From the NCBI GenBank assembly GCA_002502295.1, contig DANX01000117.1:1-32356 (forward strand): 32,356 nt of DNA. Direction: 5' to 3'. Shown piece by piece: positions 7,198 through 17,100 of the stretch (position 1 is the first letter of the stretch; each line of letters opens with the position of its first letter). Below the pieces are notes generated by a model that ran no database searches, was not told where the DNA came from, and was given only the letters and a program-made list of their open reading frames with translations. A program made the translations under genes and the position numbers. The stretch comes from Euryarchaeota archaeon UBA561. GTDB taxonomy: Archaea; Thermoplasmatota; Poseidoniia; Poseidoniales; Poseidoniaceae.

Positions 7198-9426
7198 ATG
7201 GCAGACAAAGACGACACGATAGAACTGCGCGTATCCAAAGCCATCCCCTCCGATGTGGGCTTTGGACGAGCTCGAATCTCCTCGGAGATGGGTTTGTCCC
7301 TCAAGCCAGGTGACTTCGTTGAAATCAGTGGCGAAGAACGCTCTACGGCGGCCATCTATTGGCGAAGCCGGCCAGAGGATGCCAAAATGGACATCATTCG
7401 GATGGACGGCATCATTCGAAAGAACGCCGGTGTAAGCCTCGGCGATCGTGTCACAGTTCGCAAGGTCGAGGCCAAAACCTGCACGAAACTTACCATCTCT
7501 CCGGTCATGGCCAACAAACAGAAAGTAAAGTTTGGCCCCGGTATTGAAGGCTTCGCAAAACGAGGTCTGGCGAAGCGTCCCGTGGTTGCCGGAGACCGAA
7601 TTTTTATTCCAGGCATGACCCTTTTTGCAGAAGCCCTCCCTTTCGCCGTTGTGCAAACGGTACCAAAGGGCATCGTGGTCGTCACCACCGACACTGAGAT
7701 TGTCATCAAAGACGAAGCGGTCGCAGAGGAGGATGTTGGTCAATCAGAAGGCATCACCTACGAGGATGTCGGAGGCATTGGCCAACAACTGCAAAAGGTC
7801 CGTGAGATGATTGAACTTCCGCTCAAGCACCCTGAATTGTTCCGTCGCCTCGGCATAGACCCACCAAAGGGTGTGCTGTTGCACGGTCCTCCGGGAACGG
7901 GAAAAACGATGATTGCCAAAGCCGTGGCAACTGAAACAAATGCCCACTTCAAGGTCATCAACGGGCCAGAAATCATCTCAAAGTATTACGGCGAATCTGA
8001 GAAGCAACTCCGCGAGATCTTTGACGAAGCAGCTGACAACGCCCCAGCCATCGTTTTCATTGACGAAATCGACTCAATTTGTCCAAAGCGCGAGGACGTC
8101 TCCGGTGAAGTGGAGCGTCGCGTTGTCGCTCAAATGCTGACGTTGATGGACGGCATGCAAGGGCGCGACAACGTCGTCGTCATCGGTGCAACCAACCGAA
8201 GGGATGCACTGGACCCTGCCCTTCGCCGACCCGGTCGCTTTGACCGCGAGATCGAAATCGGTGTCCCAGACCGAGAGGGGCGGAGTGAAATCATGGATGT
8301 TCACACGCGACAAATGCCGATTGCCGATGACTTTGACATCGCCTGGGTCCTTGACAACACCTACGGTTTTGTTGGTGCAGACCTTGCCGCCCTTGTCCGT
8401 GAGAGCGCCATGCGTGCGCTTCGCCGATACCTTCCAGAAATCGACCTGGAAGAAGAAACTCTCCCTCCCGAGGTTCTCGAGAAAATGGAGGTCTGCATGG
8501 AAGACTTCAAGAAAGCCATCCGGGGAATTGAACCTTCTGCCCTTCGTGAAATTTACGTTGAAGTTCCCGAGGTAGGTTGGGATGAAGTTGGCGGATTGCT
8601 GGAGGTCAAAGAGCGGTTGAAGGAATCCGTTGAATGGCCGCTTACCAAACCAGAACTCTTCGAACACTTCGGCATCAAGCCGCCCCGAGGAATCGTTCTC
8701 TTCGGTGCACCAGGAACCGGTAAAACCCTGCTTGCGAAAGCCATTGCCAACGAAGCACAAGCGAACTTCATCAGCATCAAAGGCCCAGAAATGATTTCCA
8801 AGTGGGTGGGAGAATCCGAGCGTGCCATCCGAGAGATTTTCAAGAAAGCGAAACAATCCTCGCCCTCCATCATCTTCCTTGACGAGTTTGAATCCATTGC
8901 TTCCATGCGGAGTGGCGGAAGCGCCTCGGAGGGCAGCGACGTTGGAAACCGTGTGGTGAATCAACTCCTCGCCAGCATGGATGGCGTTGAATCGCTCGAC
9001 GGCGTCATTGTTGTGGCGGCCACAAACCGTCCAGAGATGATCGACCCTGCCCTCTTGCGAAGCGGACGGTTTGAGCGCGTCCTTCACGTACCGCCGCCCG
9101 ACGCCGGAGCTCGAGAGGCCATCTTCCGCATTCACAGCGAAGGAATGCCGCTTAGCAAGTTCTCCTTCAAGGACATCCTCACCGGCATGGATGGATTCAC
9201 CGGTGCCGATATTGAGGCCGTCTGTCGAGAAGCAGCCCTCATTTGCATGAGAGCAGGCAAAAAGAAGGTCACGAAATCACACTTTGAAGAGGCCATCTCT
9301 CGCGTCCGGCCAACCGTCACTCCTGACATGTTGGAGTACTACCAAAAGATGGAAACACGTCTTACCTCAGGCTTGACCAACATCAAGCGAAACCGAGATT
9401 TCAGCCGTGGCATTGAAACCATGTGA
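7198..9426 (+). CDS. Cdc48/VCP-type AAA ATPase (VAT)
   Basis: A hexameric ATP-driven unfoldase that extracts and unfolds proteins, in archaea upstream of the proteasome. The 742-residue protein has an N-domain at about 1-185 (double-psi barrel plus a four-stranded beta part, by family), then two AAA modules. D1 has Walker A GPPGTGKT at 230-237, Walker B FIDEID at 287-292 and the arginine-finger segment RRPGRFDR. D2 has Walker A GAPGTGKT at 503-510, Walker B FLDEFE at 560-565 and RSGRFER. The D2 Walker B ends in E rather than the usual D, though the catalytic DE is intact. The C-terminus (RDFSRGIETM) lacks a hydrophobic-Tyr-X proteasome-docking tail. I chose the ATG at 7198 for its GAGGGAGA ribosome binding site and MADKDD-type N-terminus; the frame is open further upstream. 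A PRC-barrel gene follows. Confidence 0.97.
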   Translation: MADKDDTIELRVSKAIPSDVGFGRARISSEMGLSLKPGDFVEISGEERSTAAIYWRSRPEDAKMDIIRMDGIIRKNAGVSLGDRVTVRKVEAKTCTKLTISPVMANKQKVKFGPGIEGFAKRGLAKRPVVAGDRIFIPGMTLFAEALPFAVVQTVPKGIVVVTTDTEIVIKDEAVAEEDVGQSEGITYEDVGGIGQQLQKVREMIELPLKHPELFRRLGIDPPKGVLLHGPPGTGKTMIAKAVATETNAHFKVINGPEIISKYYGESEKQLREIFDEAADNAPAIVFIDEIDSICPKREDVSGEVERRVVAQMLTLMDGMQGRDNVVVIGATNRRDALDPALRRPGRFDREIEIGVPDREGRSEIMDVHTRQMPIADDFDIAWVLDNTYGFVGADLAALVRESAMRALRRYLPEIDLEEETLPPEVLEKMEVCMEDFKKAIRGIEPSALREIYVEVPEVGWDEVGGLLEVKERLKESVEWPLTKPELFEHFGIKPPRGIVLFGAPGTGKTLLAKAIANEAQANFISIKGPEMISKWVGESERAIREIFKKAKQSSPSIIFLDEFESIASMRSGGSASEGSDVGNRVVNQLLASMDGVESLDGVIVVAATNRPEMIDPALLRSGRFERVLHVPPPDAGAREAIFRIHSEGMPLSKFSFKDILTGMDGFTGADIEAVCREAALICMRAGKKKVTKSHFEEAISRVRPTVTPDMLEYYQKMETRLTSGLTNIKRNRDFSRGIETM

Positions 9427-9489
9427 TGGTTCAACACCGACGCATTGAAGGCATTCCAGTCCATCAACTGGGACAAGGAGCCTGAGCAC

Positions 9490-9729
9490 ATGGCAATATT
9501 CGGTCGTGAAATTCTCGGAAACGCCGTTGTGGACCGCACCGGGGCCGTGATGGGTTCTCTTGTTGACATCAGCTTTGATCTCAACACCGGTCTCATCAGT
9601 GAATTGTTGGTTGAGGTTGATGCTTCGTTGGATGCCTCCGCTCTTCCGTTTGACCACGCCGGAAGCACTGTGAAGATACCCGGAACGGCCGTGGCTCGAA
9701 TCGCTGAAAGCATCCACCTCAGCGTGTGA
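9490..9729 (+). CDS. Stand-alone PRC-barrel domain protein
   Basis: A 79-residue protein that looks like one PRC-barrel: an opening of the form FGREILGNAVVDRTGAVMG, then a DISFDLNTG turn, and a closing segment with a KIPGTAV strand. PRC-barrels occur in photosynthetic reaction centre H subunits, RimM, and small archaeal proteins including division-associated factors; function here is not known. The ATG at 9490 is preceded by an AGGAG ribosome binding site 9-13 nt upstream. A TTG at 9445 in frame would add 15 residues without domain similarity. It lies 63 nt after cdc48 on the same strand, so co-transcription is likely. The protein has no membrane segment and no cysteine, and should be cytoplasmic. 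Confidence 0.75.
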   Translation: MAIFGREILGNAVVDRTGAVMGSLVDISFDLNTGLISELLVEVDASLDASALPFDHAGSTVKIPGTAVARIAESIHLSV

Positions 9730-9831
9730 TGATAAACGAAGCACGCGTGAGCATTTTCCCAACTGGGGTGGACAACCTTCTAAAGTCGCGAGGGCGCGTG
9801 TTTGGGTCGGGAATCCTCCCGCGTGATTCGT

Positions 9832-11445
9832 ATGCTCGGTCTCCCCGCCAACCTCAATGTCAGAAGGATTGCCCTTCAGGCATCGTTTTGGGCGGTCATG
9901 ATGATTTTGTTGAGCACTATCCTACTGAACTTCATCAACATCAGTGCTACAGATCAGCTCTCTGCTTACGATGATGATTGGAACGACATGTCTGCTTTCC
10001 GTGATGACATCAAATCAATGGGCATTGAAACACGCTCATTGGTCAGCAGCCCTCTTCTCCTCGCTGATATTGAGGACCCTCGCAACACCACCTATGTTCT
10101 TGCAGGAGTGGAGCGAGACACGCTGTCGTTGCCACAGTTTGACGAAGACGGATTCATCACCATCGCTTCAGGAAATGGGTATTCTCCATCAGAAATCAAT
10201 GCCATCGTTGAGTTTGTGGAAGCCGGGGGAACTGCCATGGTCTTCGAGGATTATGGATACGCCAACACCATTGCCGAAGCTTTTGGCATCCGGTACACAG
10301 GCGAACAAGTCTATGATACGACTTACGCGACTGAACTGGATTTCAACTACGTCTGGATGTGCGTTCAAACCAACCCTTGCGGCATGAACGGAACCCAACT
10401 TGACCCTTCCACACTTTCCACCCACGAACGTTGGGCTGAGGTGGGCGGGGCGGGAGAACACCCCTGCTCTAAAATCGATGAGCAAACCTTCGGACCGGGT
10501 GAGGCGACCTTGTGCGAACAACACATGATCAACGGTCGAGTGGACTACAACGGCACGTACCAATTGCTGCTCAATAACATCACTGGATTGGAAGTAATCC
10601 CAGGTGTTCGAGGCCCGCTGTCTGAAGTTTCTGTTCGTGCGCTGACCAGCAACGAAGCGACCGTGGACGTCAATGGCGACGGTGAAATTTGGGTCGGCAA
10701 TGAAATTACACCGGAAACCCCCGACCGCTGGGGTCAATTCAACCTCAGCATCGAAGTGTGTGCGCGAGCCAGTTGCTCGCCATCCGACGGTGGTCGGATC
10801 ATGTTTGTTTCCGATGGTTCAGCCCTCATCAACGCCATGTATGACTACGAGGGTTTCAATGAAGGGGAGTACGGTCCGACCGACACCATGATGCCTGCCA
10901 ACGACAATCGAAAATGGGCGCTCGACTTCATTGCCGAGGCCCTCATGAGTGAATTGATTGATGAAGTTGGACAACCTGCTGAGAACGCCATGGTCATCTT
11001 TGATGAGTCACGCCATCCCCAAAGCGCTCTTGCCGCCGATTCCTACAACACGGTTTACTTCTTGCTGGTGTACTTTACCGGAGAAGGGCTGGCGATGCTC
11101 CTTCTTTTCCTCATCTTGTTCATCACCTTTGAGGCTGTGCTCATCAAAAAGCGAGACCCAGAACCTTGGAGGCACGTGTTCAGCATCATCTACTACGGCT
11201 TTGGTGATGCCAATCGATATGCATACTATTCCAAAGTTGAAAAAATCCGCCAAGTCTTCCTTTCTAAGGTTCGCAATCAAAACGGATTGAACCGCGAAGA
11301 ATTCCAAGCGATGCAAGCCAACGAACTGGTCTCCATGATCAGCGACCCGGTCCTCGCAAAATTTGCTGTGGAATCCAGCAACAAGTACACATTGGAACAG
11401 ACGGTGGCGCTGGTGAAGCGCATTAAGGCGTGGGGACGCCAGTGA
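9832..11445 (+). CDS. DUF4350-like membrane protein
   Basis: A protein of about 537 residues with an N-terminal membrane helix at about 13-36, a large domain of about 360 residues outside the membrane, a second helix at about 405-437 and a cytoplasmic tail of about 100 residues. The outer domain has the alternating pattern seen in DUF4350 proteins: a segment ending in the form AGVERDTLSLP, then a region EINAIVEFVEAGGTAMVFEDYG that resembles the Rossmann-like glycine turn of that family. It carries two cysteine pairs (for example CVQTNPC), possibly disulfides outside the cell. It directly precedes a DUF58 gene, and DUF4350 and DUF58 genes are commonly neighbours with MoxR ATPases. Start chosen at ATG 9832; GTG 9823 and TTG 9802 are in frame. 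Family assignment rests on pattern and neighbourhood. Confidence 0.65.
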   Translation: MLGLPANLNVRRIALQASFWAVMMILLSTILLNFINISATDQLSAYDDDWNDMSAFRDDIKSMGIETRSLVSSPLLLADIEDPRNTTYVLAGVERDTLSLPQFDEDGFITIASGNGYSPSEINAIVEFVEAGGTAMVFEDYGYANTIAEAFGIRYTGEQVYDTTYATELDFNYVWMCVQTNPCGMNGTQLDPSTLSTHERWAEVGGAGEHPCSKIDEQTFGPGEATLCEQHMINGRVDYNGTYQLLLNNITGLEVIPGVRGPLSEVSVRALTSNEATVDVNGDGEIWVGNEITPETPDRWGQFNLSIEVCARASCSPSDGGRIMFVSDGSALINAMYDYEGFNEGEYGPTDTMMPANDNRKWALDFIAEALMSELIDEVGQPAENAMVIFDESRHPQSALAADSYNTVYFLLVYFTGEGLAMLLLFLILFITFEAVLIKKRDPEPWRHVFSIIYYGFGDANRYAYYSKVEKIRQVFLSKVRNQNGLNREEFQAMQANELVSMISDPVLAKFAVESSNKYTLEQTVALVKRIKAWGRQ

Positions 11446-11451
11446 GGTGAG

Positions 11452-12708
11452 ATGATGTGGACTCGTAAGGCAGCCTTCACGTTCACAGGCGGCATCGCCT
11501 TGGTTCTCATCGGAATGATGATTTCAAATCAACAAATGATGATTCTCGGGTTGAGCCTCATCGCTTTCATCGTGGTGAATTCATGGATTTCAGGCCATGG
11601 CGACGTCGAGGTTCAGCGTACGCTTTCAGCCGACAATCTCTACAAGGGCGATGACCTCTACGTTGAACTGCTTGTCACCAATCGCAGCAACCGTAAAACT
11701 CAGATGTTGGACATTTATGATAACATTCCGCACGAGATGAAGCTCCGTAGTGGGCTAAACCAGATGCAACTCAACCTCAAACCGGGTGAAAGTGCCCGAA
11801 TTCGCTACGTCCTACGCTGCCCTCTGCGCGGGCATTACTCCATCGGGCCGGTCTCTCTCCGAGCCCGCAACACATTCAACCTCGGTGTCGAAGAAATGTA
11901 CGTTGACCATCACAGCGACATCGTTATTTTCCCTCAAATCAAGGACATTGAGGAGGCCTTCCTCCGAAGCCGTACGCCAAAGATGTACACTGGCGCTACC
12001 ACGCTACGCACCCCGGGTCAAGGGTCCGAGTTTTACTCGCTCCGAGAATACGTTCCCGGTGACCCCTTCAAGAACATCAACTGGAAGGCGTTCGCTCGTA
12101 CGGGCGACTTGATGGTGAATGAAAAGTGCAGGGACGCTGTTACCGACCTTTACCTCATTCTTGACAGCCGAGATTTGGCTCGCATCGGAACGGTGTTGAA
12201 AAATCCACTTGAGATGGGAACCGTCTCAGCAGCCAGCCTTGCAGCGTTCTTTTTGAAGCGCCGTGATTCAGTCGCTTTGGCCATCTATGACGAGAAACTC
12301 GCCTATTTGCCTCCGGATACCGGGGACAAGCAGTATTTCAAAATCCTGGGTGCGCTTGCTGGTGTTCGTCCAAAAGGAGCTATGCCGCTCCAAGCGGTCA
12401 CCAACTCACTGAGTGGGCGGTTTAGCCGAGGTAGCCCAGTGTTCATTATTTCCTCATGCGAGGGTGATGGTACAGTGCCTGCCGCCGTGCGTGACTTGGT
12501 TGGGCGTGGACATGAAGTGACCGTGCTCTCTCCCTCAAGCGTTGACTTTGAGCGGTTGGTTAGTCGAATTCCTCGTATGTCCTACGAGGTGCTCAAACTC
12601 GAACGCCAGAATCGTCTAACAACTTTGGCAGGCTCTGGCGCACAGGTCATTGATTGGATGCCTGACATGGATTTGTCGCAGGCGTTAATGCAGGTTAGGG
12701 GGTATTGA
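11452..12708 (+). CDS. DUF58 domain-containing protein
   Basis: This 418-residue protein has two N-terminal membrane segments at about 8-24 and 28-46, a beta-rich middle region at about 50-180, and a C-terminal von Willebrand-like domain. At 188-223 it has the DUF58 signature: GQGSEF, then LREYVPGDP, then NINWKAFARTGDLMV. DUF58 proteins usually sit with MoxR AAA ATPases and are thought to assist assembly or activation of membrane or envelope complexes; the exact role is unknown. Tandem ATGs occur at 11452 and 11455. A GAGGTGA ribosome binding site at 11444-11450 fits the second one better. The gene starts 6 nt after the DUF4350-like stop and ends one base before the next start, so these three genes form one operon. 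No moxR gene is in the window. Confidence 0.9.
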   Translation: MMWTRKAAFTFTGGIALVLIGMMISNQQMMILGLSLIAFIVVNSWISGHGDVEVQRTLSADNLYKGDDLYVELLVTNRSNRKTQMLDIYDNIPHEMKLRSGLNQMQLNLKPGESARIRYVLRCPLRGHYSIGPVSLRARNTFNLGVEEMYVDHHSDIVIFPQIKDIEEAFLRSRTPKMYTGATTLRTPGQGSEFYSLREYVPGDPFKNINWKAFARTGDLMVNEKCRDAVTDLYLILDSRDLARIGTVLKNPLEMGTVSAASLAAFFLKRRDSVALAIYDEKLAYLPPDTGDKQYFKILGALAGVRPKGAMPLQAVTNSLSGRFSRGSPVFIISSCEGDGTVPAAVRDLVGRGHEVTVLSPSSVDFERLVSRIPRMSYEVLKLERQNRLTTLAGSGAQVIDWMPDMDLSQALMQVRGY

Positions 12709-12709
12709 A

Positions 12710-13927
12710 ATGGCGGGTGAAGTTGGCCTTCAATCGGATGTCTATCTGGACGGGGTAGCAAAACCGCGCACGCTTCATCTGAAAATGCTTCGTCGTCAAT
12801 GGCAGATCATCGCTTTGCAGATTGTTGCTACGGTGGCGCTTCTTGGGATGTACCTAGAGGTGGTCTCAACCTACGTAGTGGGGTCCATTGACCACACCAT
12901 CCTGTTCGATTCCATCGAACTCGTGATTTCAGACCAGTTGCCACTTGGCGATTGGCTCACGGGTGAAGGACGTAGCGGCATGGGACGCTTCTTTGTGCCG
13001 TTGGTGCTTGGTTTGAGCCTTGGAGGCGTTATGGCGTTTATCGCCTTCCAATCTCCCAAAGTTCAGCAGCGCATCAAACTTGGATTTATCATCGGACTGA
13101 TCGTTCTCCTCGTTGGCCGTTTGGTTCTCTCTTGGTTTGCAGGCATGTTGTTTTCCTTCAGCCTCCGGTTGCCAACCAACGGTGAACTTGAGACATTGCA
13201 ATGGCCACTGCTGATGATCATGTCCCTTCTGATTTTGTTCATTTATCTCCTCCCCGTGATCATGGGAACCCGTGGAATTTGGGGGCTTTCTCGACGTTCC
13301 ATCGCTTGGGCGATAGGGTTCACGCTCCTCTTCCTGGGAATACACGCCATCCTTACCTTCCCGCTCATCAAAGCTCAACTCGGTTCCTATGGTGGCACAC
13401 TTGCAACGCTTGAAAGTCAGACATCGGACCCAACCATCGGTTTATTCGGCCTGAATCTTGTGACGCAGGAACAGTTCAATTTGATTCTCATTGCGGTCCT
13501 CATCATGGTCTTTCAAGAAGCGAGTTACGGTGTCATTCGAAACCTTGAGTATGCTTTCCGCCTCCCAGAATCTTGCAAGCGGGACCCTGAGTATGTCCGT
13601 CAAATGGACAATGTTCTCAACACCCACCTTCGACATACCTTCTTGTTTTTGGGGCTAACAGGCGTCGCAACCATGGTCGCCCTTGGCTTCCACAAGGTGC
13701 TGCTCACCATTGTATCGGATACCACTGGAAGCCAATGGGCAGGACAAGTATCGGAATCGATTGAGCTCACCCTTACCTATGGATTGGTTATCTCCGCCCT
13801 CTTATTTCTCAGCATCATGGCCGTTTTGAGGTTCTTCATCCCCTGGCAGCGCGTCATTGGCTTCCTTCAGTCCCGAACCAATCGTGCACAGGCAGAACCT
13901 GAAACAAAAGAGTTCATTCAACTATGA
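12710..13927 (+). CDS. Hypothetical eight-helix membrane protein
   Basis: I do not recognise a family. The 405-residue protein has about eight membrane segments, centred near residues 42, 105, 135, 175, 208, 266, 324 and 368, with a cytoplasmic-looking N-terminus of about 30 residues and a charged C-terminal tail. There is no obvious catalytic or metal-binding motif. The start codon follows the DUF58 stop by a single base, so translation is probably coupled and the product likely works with the DUF4350-like and DUF58 proteins at the membrane. Polytopic proteins also occur at this position in DUF58 clusters of other lineages. The last six bases overlap the 3' end of the convergent small membrane-protein gene. 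Confidence 0.75.
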   Translation: MAGEVGLQSDVYLDGVAKPRTLHLKMLRRQWQIIALQIVATVALLGMYLEVVSTYVVGSIDHTILFDSIELVISDQLPLGDWLTGEGRSGMGRFFVPLVLGLSLGGVMAFIAFQSPKVQQRIKLGFIIGLIVLLVGRLVLSWFAGMLFSFSLRLPTNGELETLQWPLLMIMSLLILFIYLLPVIMGTRGIWGLSRRSIAWAIGFTLLFLGIHAILTFPLIKAQLGSYGGTLATLESQTSDPTIGLFGLNLVTQEQFNLILIAVLIMVFQEASYGVIRNLEYAFRLPESCKRDPEYVRQMDNVLNTHLRHTFLFLGLTGVATMVALGFHKVLLTIVSDTTGSQWAGQVSESIELTLTYGLVISALLFLSIMAVLRFFIPWQRVIGFLQSRTNRAQAEPETKEFIQL

Positions 13928-14176
13928 GCCCAAACTTCGCTGGATTGCTCGTCCAATGAGTTCAATGCTCGCTAACAAGGTCAAAGGAAACACAATGTAG
14001 GCAAGGATTACGCCAAGGAAGTCATGCTCAACGGTTGCTTGAACATCTGACCGAAACACAGCGAAAACAACCACGCCTGAGAGAAGAAAGAGGCGCTCAA
14101 TCCAAAGTGGATAGGTGGAGCCTTCTTGCTCTTCACGACCCATTAGCGTTGTTGATTCACCCGTCATGCTCATCAT
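13922..14176 (-). CDS. Small two-helix membrane protein
   Basis: An 84-residue protein with a polar N-terminus of about 25 residues and two hydrophobic segments at about 27-43 and 53-73. The ATG at 14176 overlaps the stop of the coiled-coil gene by one base (TGATG), which suggests translational coupling and a shared function; a TTG at 14179 is also in frame. Further ATGs at 14173 and 14167 are possible starts. Its place as last gene in the Roadblock/coiled-coil operon makes it a candidate membrane anchor for that system. No family recognised. The 3' end overlaps the convergent eight-helix protein gene by six bases. Confidence 0.65.
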   Translation of the reverse strand: MMSMTGESTTLMGREEQEGSTYPLWIERLFLLSGVVVFAVFRSDVQATVEHDFLGVILAYIVFPLTLLASIELIGRAIQRSLGS

Positions 14177-17100
14177 CAAAATTCAATGTCTGAGAGACGA
14201 GACTCAAGGTCTGCCAGCGCTGAGTCGGCCCCCGTTGGAGCACGGGTTGGTGCGTGAGCGATCCGATGGCTTCGCTCAGCATCAAGCCGAGCAAGTTCCG
14301 CCTCGAGCTTGGCTCGTTCATCGTCCAACGAGTCCATTGATTCAGCAGAAGACCGTGATTCAGGCATTGCTCCAGTTTCTCTGCTGGTGGTGTCTTCTTT
14401 GGCCTCGTCGGACGGTGGAGGGAGCGGCGACCAACCCTCATCGTCAACGGTATCAGCCGAACTCGCATCAGCACCCGAAACCATCTCTGCCTGGAGCAGG
14501 TGTGGCTCCAAATCACTGAGCATCGCTTCGTTCACTGGCAAACGCTGCTCTGCGGGTATTGATTCCCGCTCAAACGGTAGGAGTCCATCTCGCTGAAAGT
14601 CCCACATCAATCCACTCGGGCGACCGTCCGTCAATCCAGAAGCGTCCAGTTGAGTGATGAGTTCTTCAAGAACCCGTGCGGTTTCCTCCAATCCTATGGC
14701 CTCCCCTGCGTCCCGTTGATCGGCTTCAAGATAGATGTCATCCAAGGCGACTTGTATGAGTTTACGGGTCCCCATGGCAAGGGTTGGGAGGGCCTCTGGT
14801 CGTTGGCAATTGGCCATGAGTGCATGCACCTCGTGCGTGGGCGCACCAAGGCGCTCAACTTGTTCGAGAACGTTTCGAATTCGCCGAAGCATCGTAATGG
14901 AGCGATCGTAATCTTCGAGCAAGTGCTCCAAATCTACAACAACGTGATTGACGGTCTCACCCAGCTGGTGCTCAAGCCGTTGTTGAACCGACCATCGGGC
15001 CAATCCGCGAACGGCTCCTGCGGTTTGGGGTACTTGCCTTTCGAGAAGGGTCATCACTTCCGAAGAGAGCAAATGCCTCGGTGTCGAAGCAACGTGGTCG
15101 ACGGTACCTTGGATGACTTGAAGCGCACGCTCCACGGCTCGGTCCAGCATCGTGACGGAGTAGCCAAGGCTGCGTGCATGCTCAAGGCGTTCCAGAACGG
15201 GACCAAGCCCCTGGAACGTGTTGTTGTCATCGAGCAAGGCTTGCGCCAAGGGTTCTTCTGCGAGACGGGCGCGAAGCCGTTCAGCTTCCTGAATGTCAGC
15301 CAGTGCTTCTTCGTGGGCTTCTGACAACGAGGTGGCTTTGTCCACCAGCGATGACAATTCGGCCTCGGCATGCCCACGGCGAGCACCAAGGTCGCCAAGT
15401 TCTCGCAGAACTTGCCGTCGTTCATCCATCAACTCCCGCAACTCAGCTTGGATGTTGGAACGGCGTGCTTCATCCTCGGCACGTCGAAGACGATCCTCTT
15501 CTGTTCGTTGCCGGGCATGTTTTTCCTCGGTTCGAACTGAGTCCAGTTCAATAGTGCTTACGTGAACTTGTTCTTGAATGCCGATCAAATCTGCTTGGGC
15601 CCGAGCATGCCGTTCCCGACTGGTGTTCACCTGTTCGCTAAGGACGCGCAGACGTCGTTCTTCGTCATCGCTCTGCTTTCGTATGGTGTCAAGGCGCTCA
15701 CTTCCCTCGGCAAGGTTTGCCTGCAATTCCGCTTCTTTGAGCGAGAGCCCCTCAATCATGGCTTGCAGTTCCGCACTACTTTCAGCTTCTCCGATGGCTT
15801 TGGCAAGTTCTGCAGCTCGTTGGCTGACTTGATGTTCCAATTCGTTGACTCGACGGACCAGCCGCTCAGCACGCGACTCCGCTTCTTCCCATTGCCCTCG
15901 GGCTTGCGCAAGGTCAACCTGCATGGTGTTGAGCTGGGCATGGGCTTCTTCGAGGGCAGTGGTATTTTCCTGCCGTGATTCTGAAGCCTCCCTTGCCACA
16001 ATCTGGGCGGCATCCTTTTTCTTCTCCAGCGCCTTTACTTGGGTTTCCAAAACGGCCTTTTCCTTGTTTAAGCGGTCAAGGGATTGCTCGGCTTTCTCCA
16101 GTTTTCTTCGCAAACCAGCATCAACGGCGCTCACCGCTTCGTCTCGCATCACTGCGAGCGGTTCTGCGATGTCTGCTCCATCGGATTTGAACTTCATTTT
16201 GGCACGGGCTTGTCGGAGGTTTTCCAACCCTGCTTCAAAGCCAAGCATGTCCTCCAACATCGCTTTCAACGAAGATTGACGCGCTTCGGAGCGTGTGCGG
16301 ATCGTGGACAAAGACTGAATGAAGGAAGCGATGGAAAAGGGTTCGACCGTTCCCGACTTGGCCGAAACGATGGTTCCAGCTGGGAATCGAATCAGTTGCA
16401 CCTTTCGCTTTGCTTCGGTCAAGGACATCATGGCCTTTTCTTCACCGTCGAACGCTGGAGCCCAAAGGGCAACAGGGACGCCTCTAGACAGGACCAGCGA
16501 AACCGCTTTGCTTGAGGAACCCGACTGGATATGTCCCGTCACCTCCTCTTCCAATCCCGCCTTGAGCATTGAAAGAACGGCGTCCGGACCACCCCGGCCT
16601 TCCCGCAACGTGAACCCTTCCGGCATCTTTGCCCCATGTGCGCCTGCAGATACGATTTCGCCCTCCAGGCTAATTGAGGCAGAGGATAACAACCGGGCAT
16701 GGTTGGCATCTCTTTCGGTCCAGACCGCCAGTGAAATTTCACCGCTACGGGCCAGCAACAACGCTCCGCTCTCGGTGTGAAGGGTCCAATGGCTCTGTCC
16801 GCTCATGCCCCATCCAGTGTGCAATGCTTGACCACCCATGCTGTTCATGAGTTCGTGAAGTTCACTGGCCAAGCGTTCTTCCTCCCCCAAACCTGGAAGG
16901 TCCCCGACATGATCGATGAGCATCCCGCTATCGATGGCCATGGCGCCTCGAACGGTTGTGTGTTCGGCAAGGGTACGAATGACGGCCGACAGATCACGGG
17001 CCAACAGCCGTTCAACGGCGTTTGTATTTGATTTGAGCCCCTGGCGGTCGGCTTGATGAACAAAAGCTTCGGGGACCAACTCTGCAAGGGCACCGAGTCC

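Noticed and set aside
8074..9135. Minus-strand frame of 353 residues inside cdc48
   Set aside because: Antisense shadow; no recognisable domain and no promoter or ribosome binding site.
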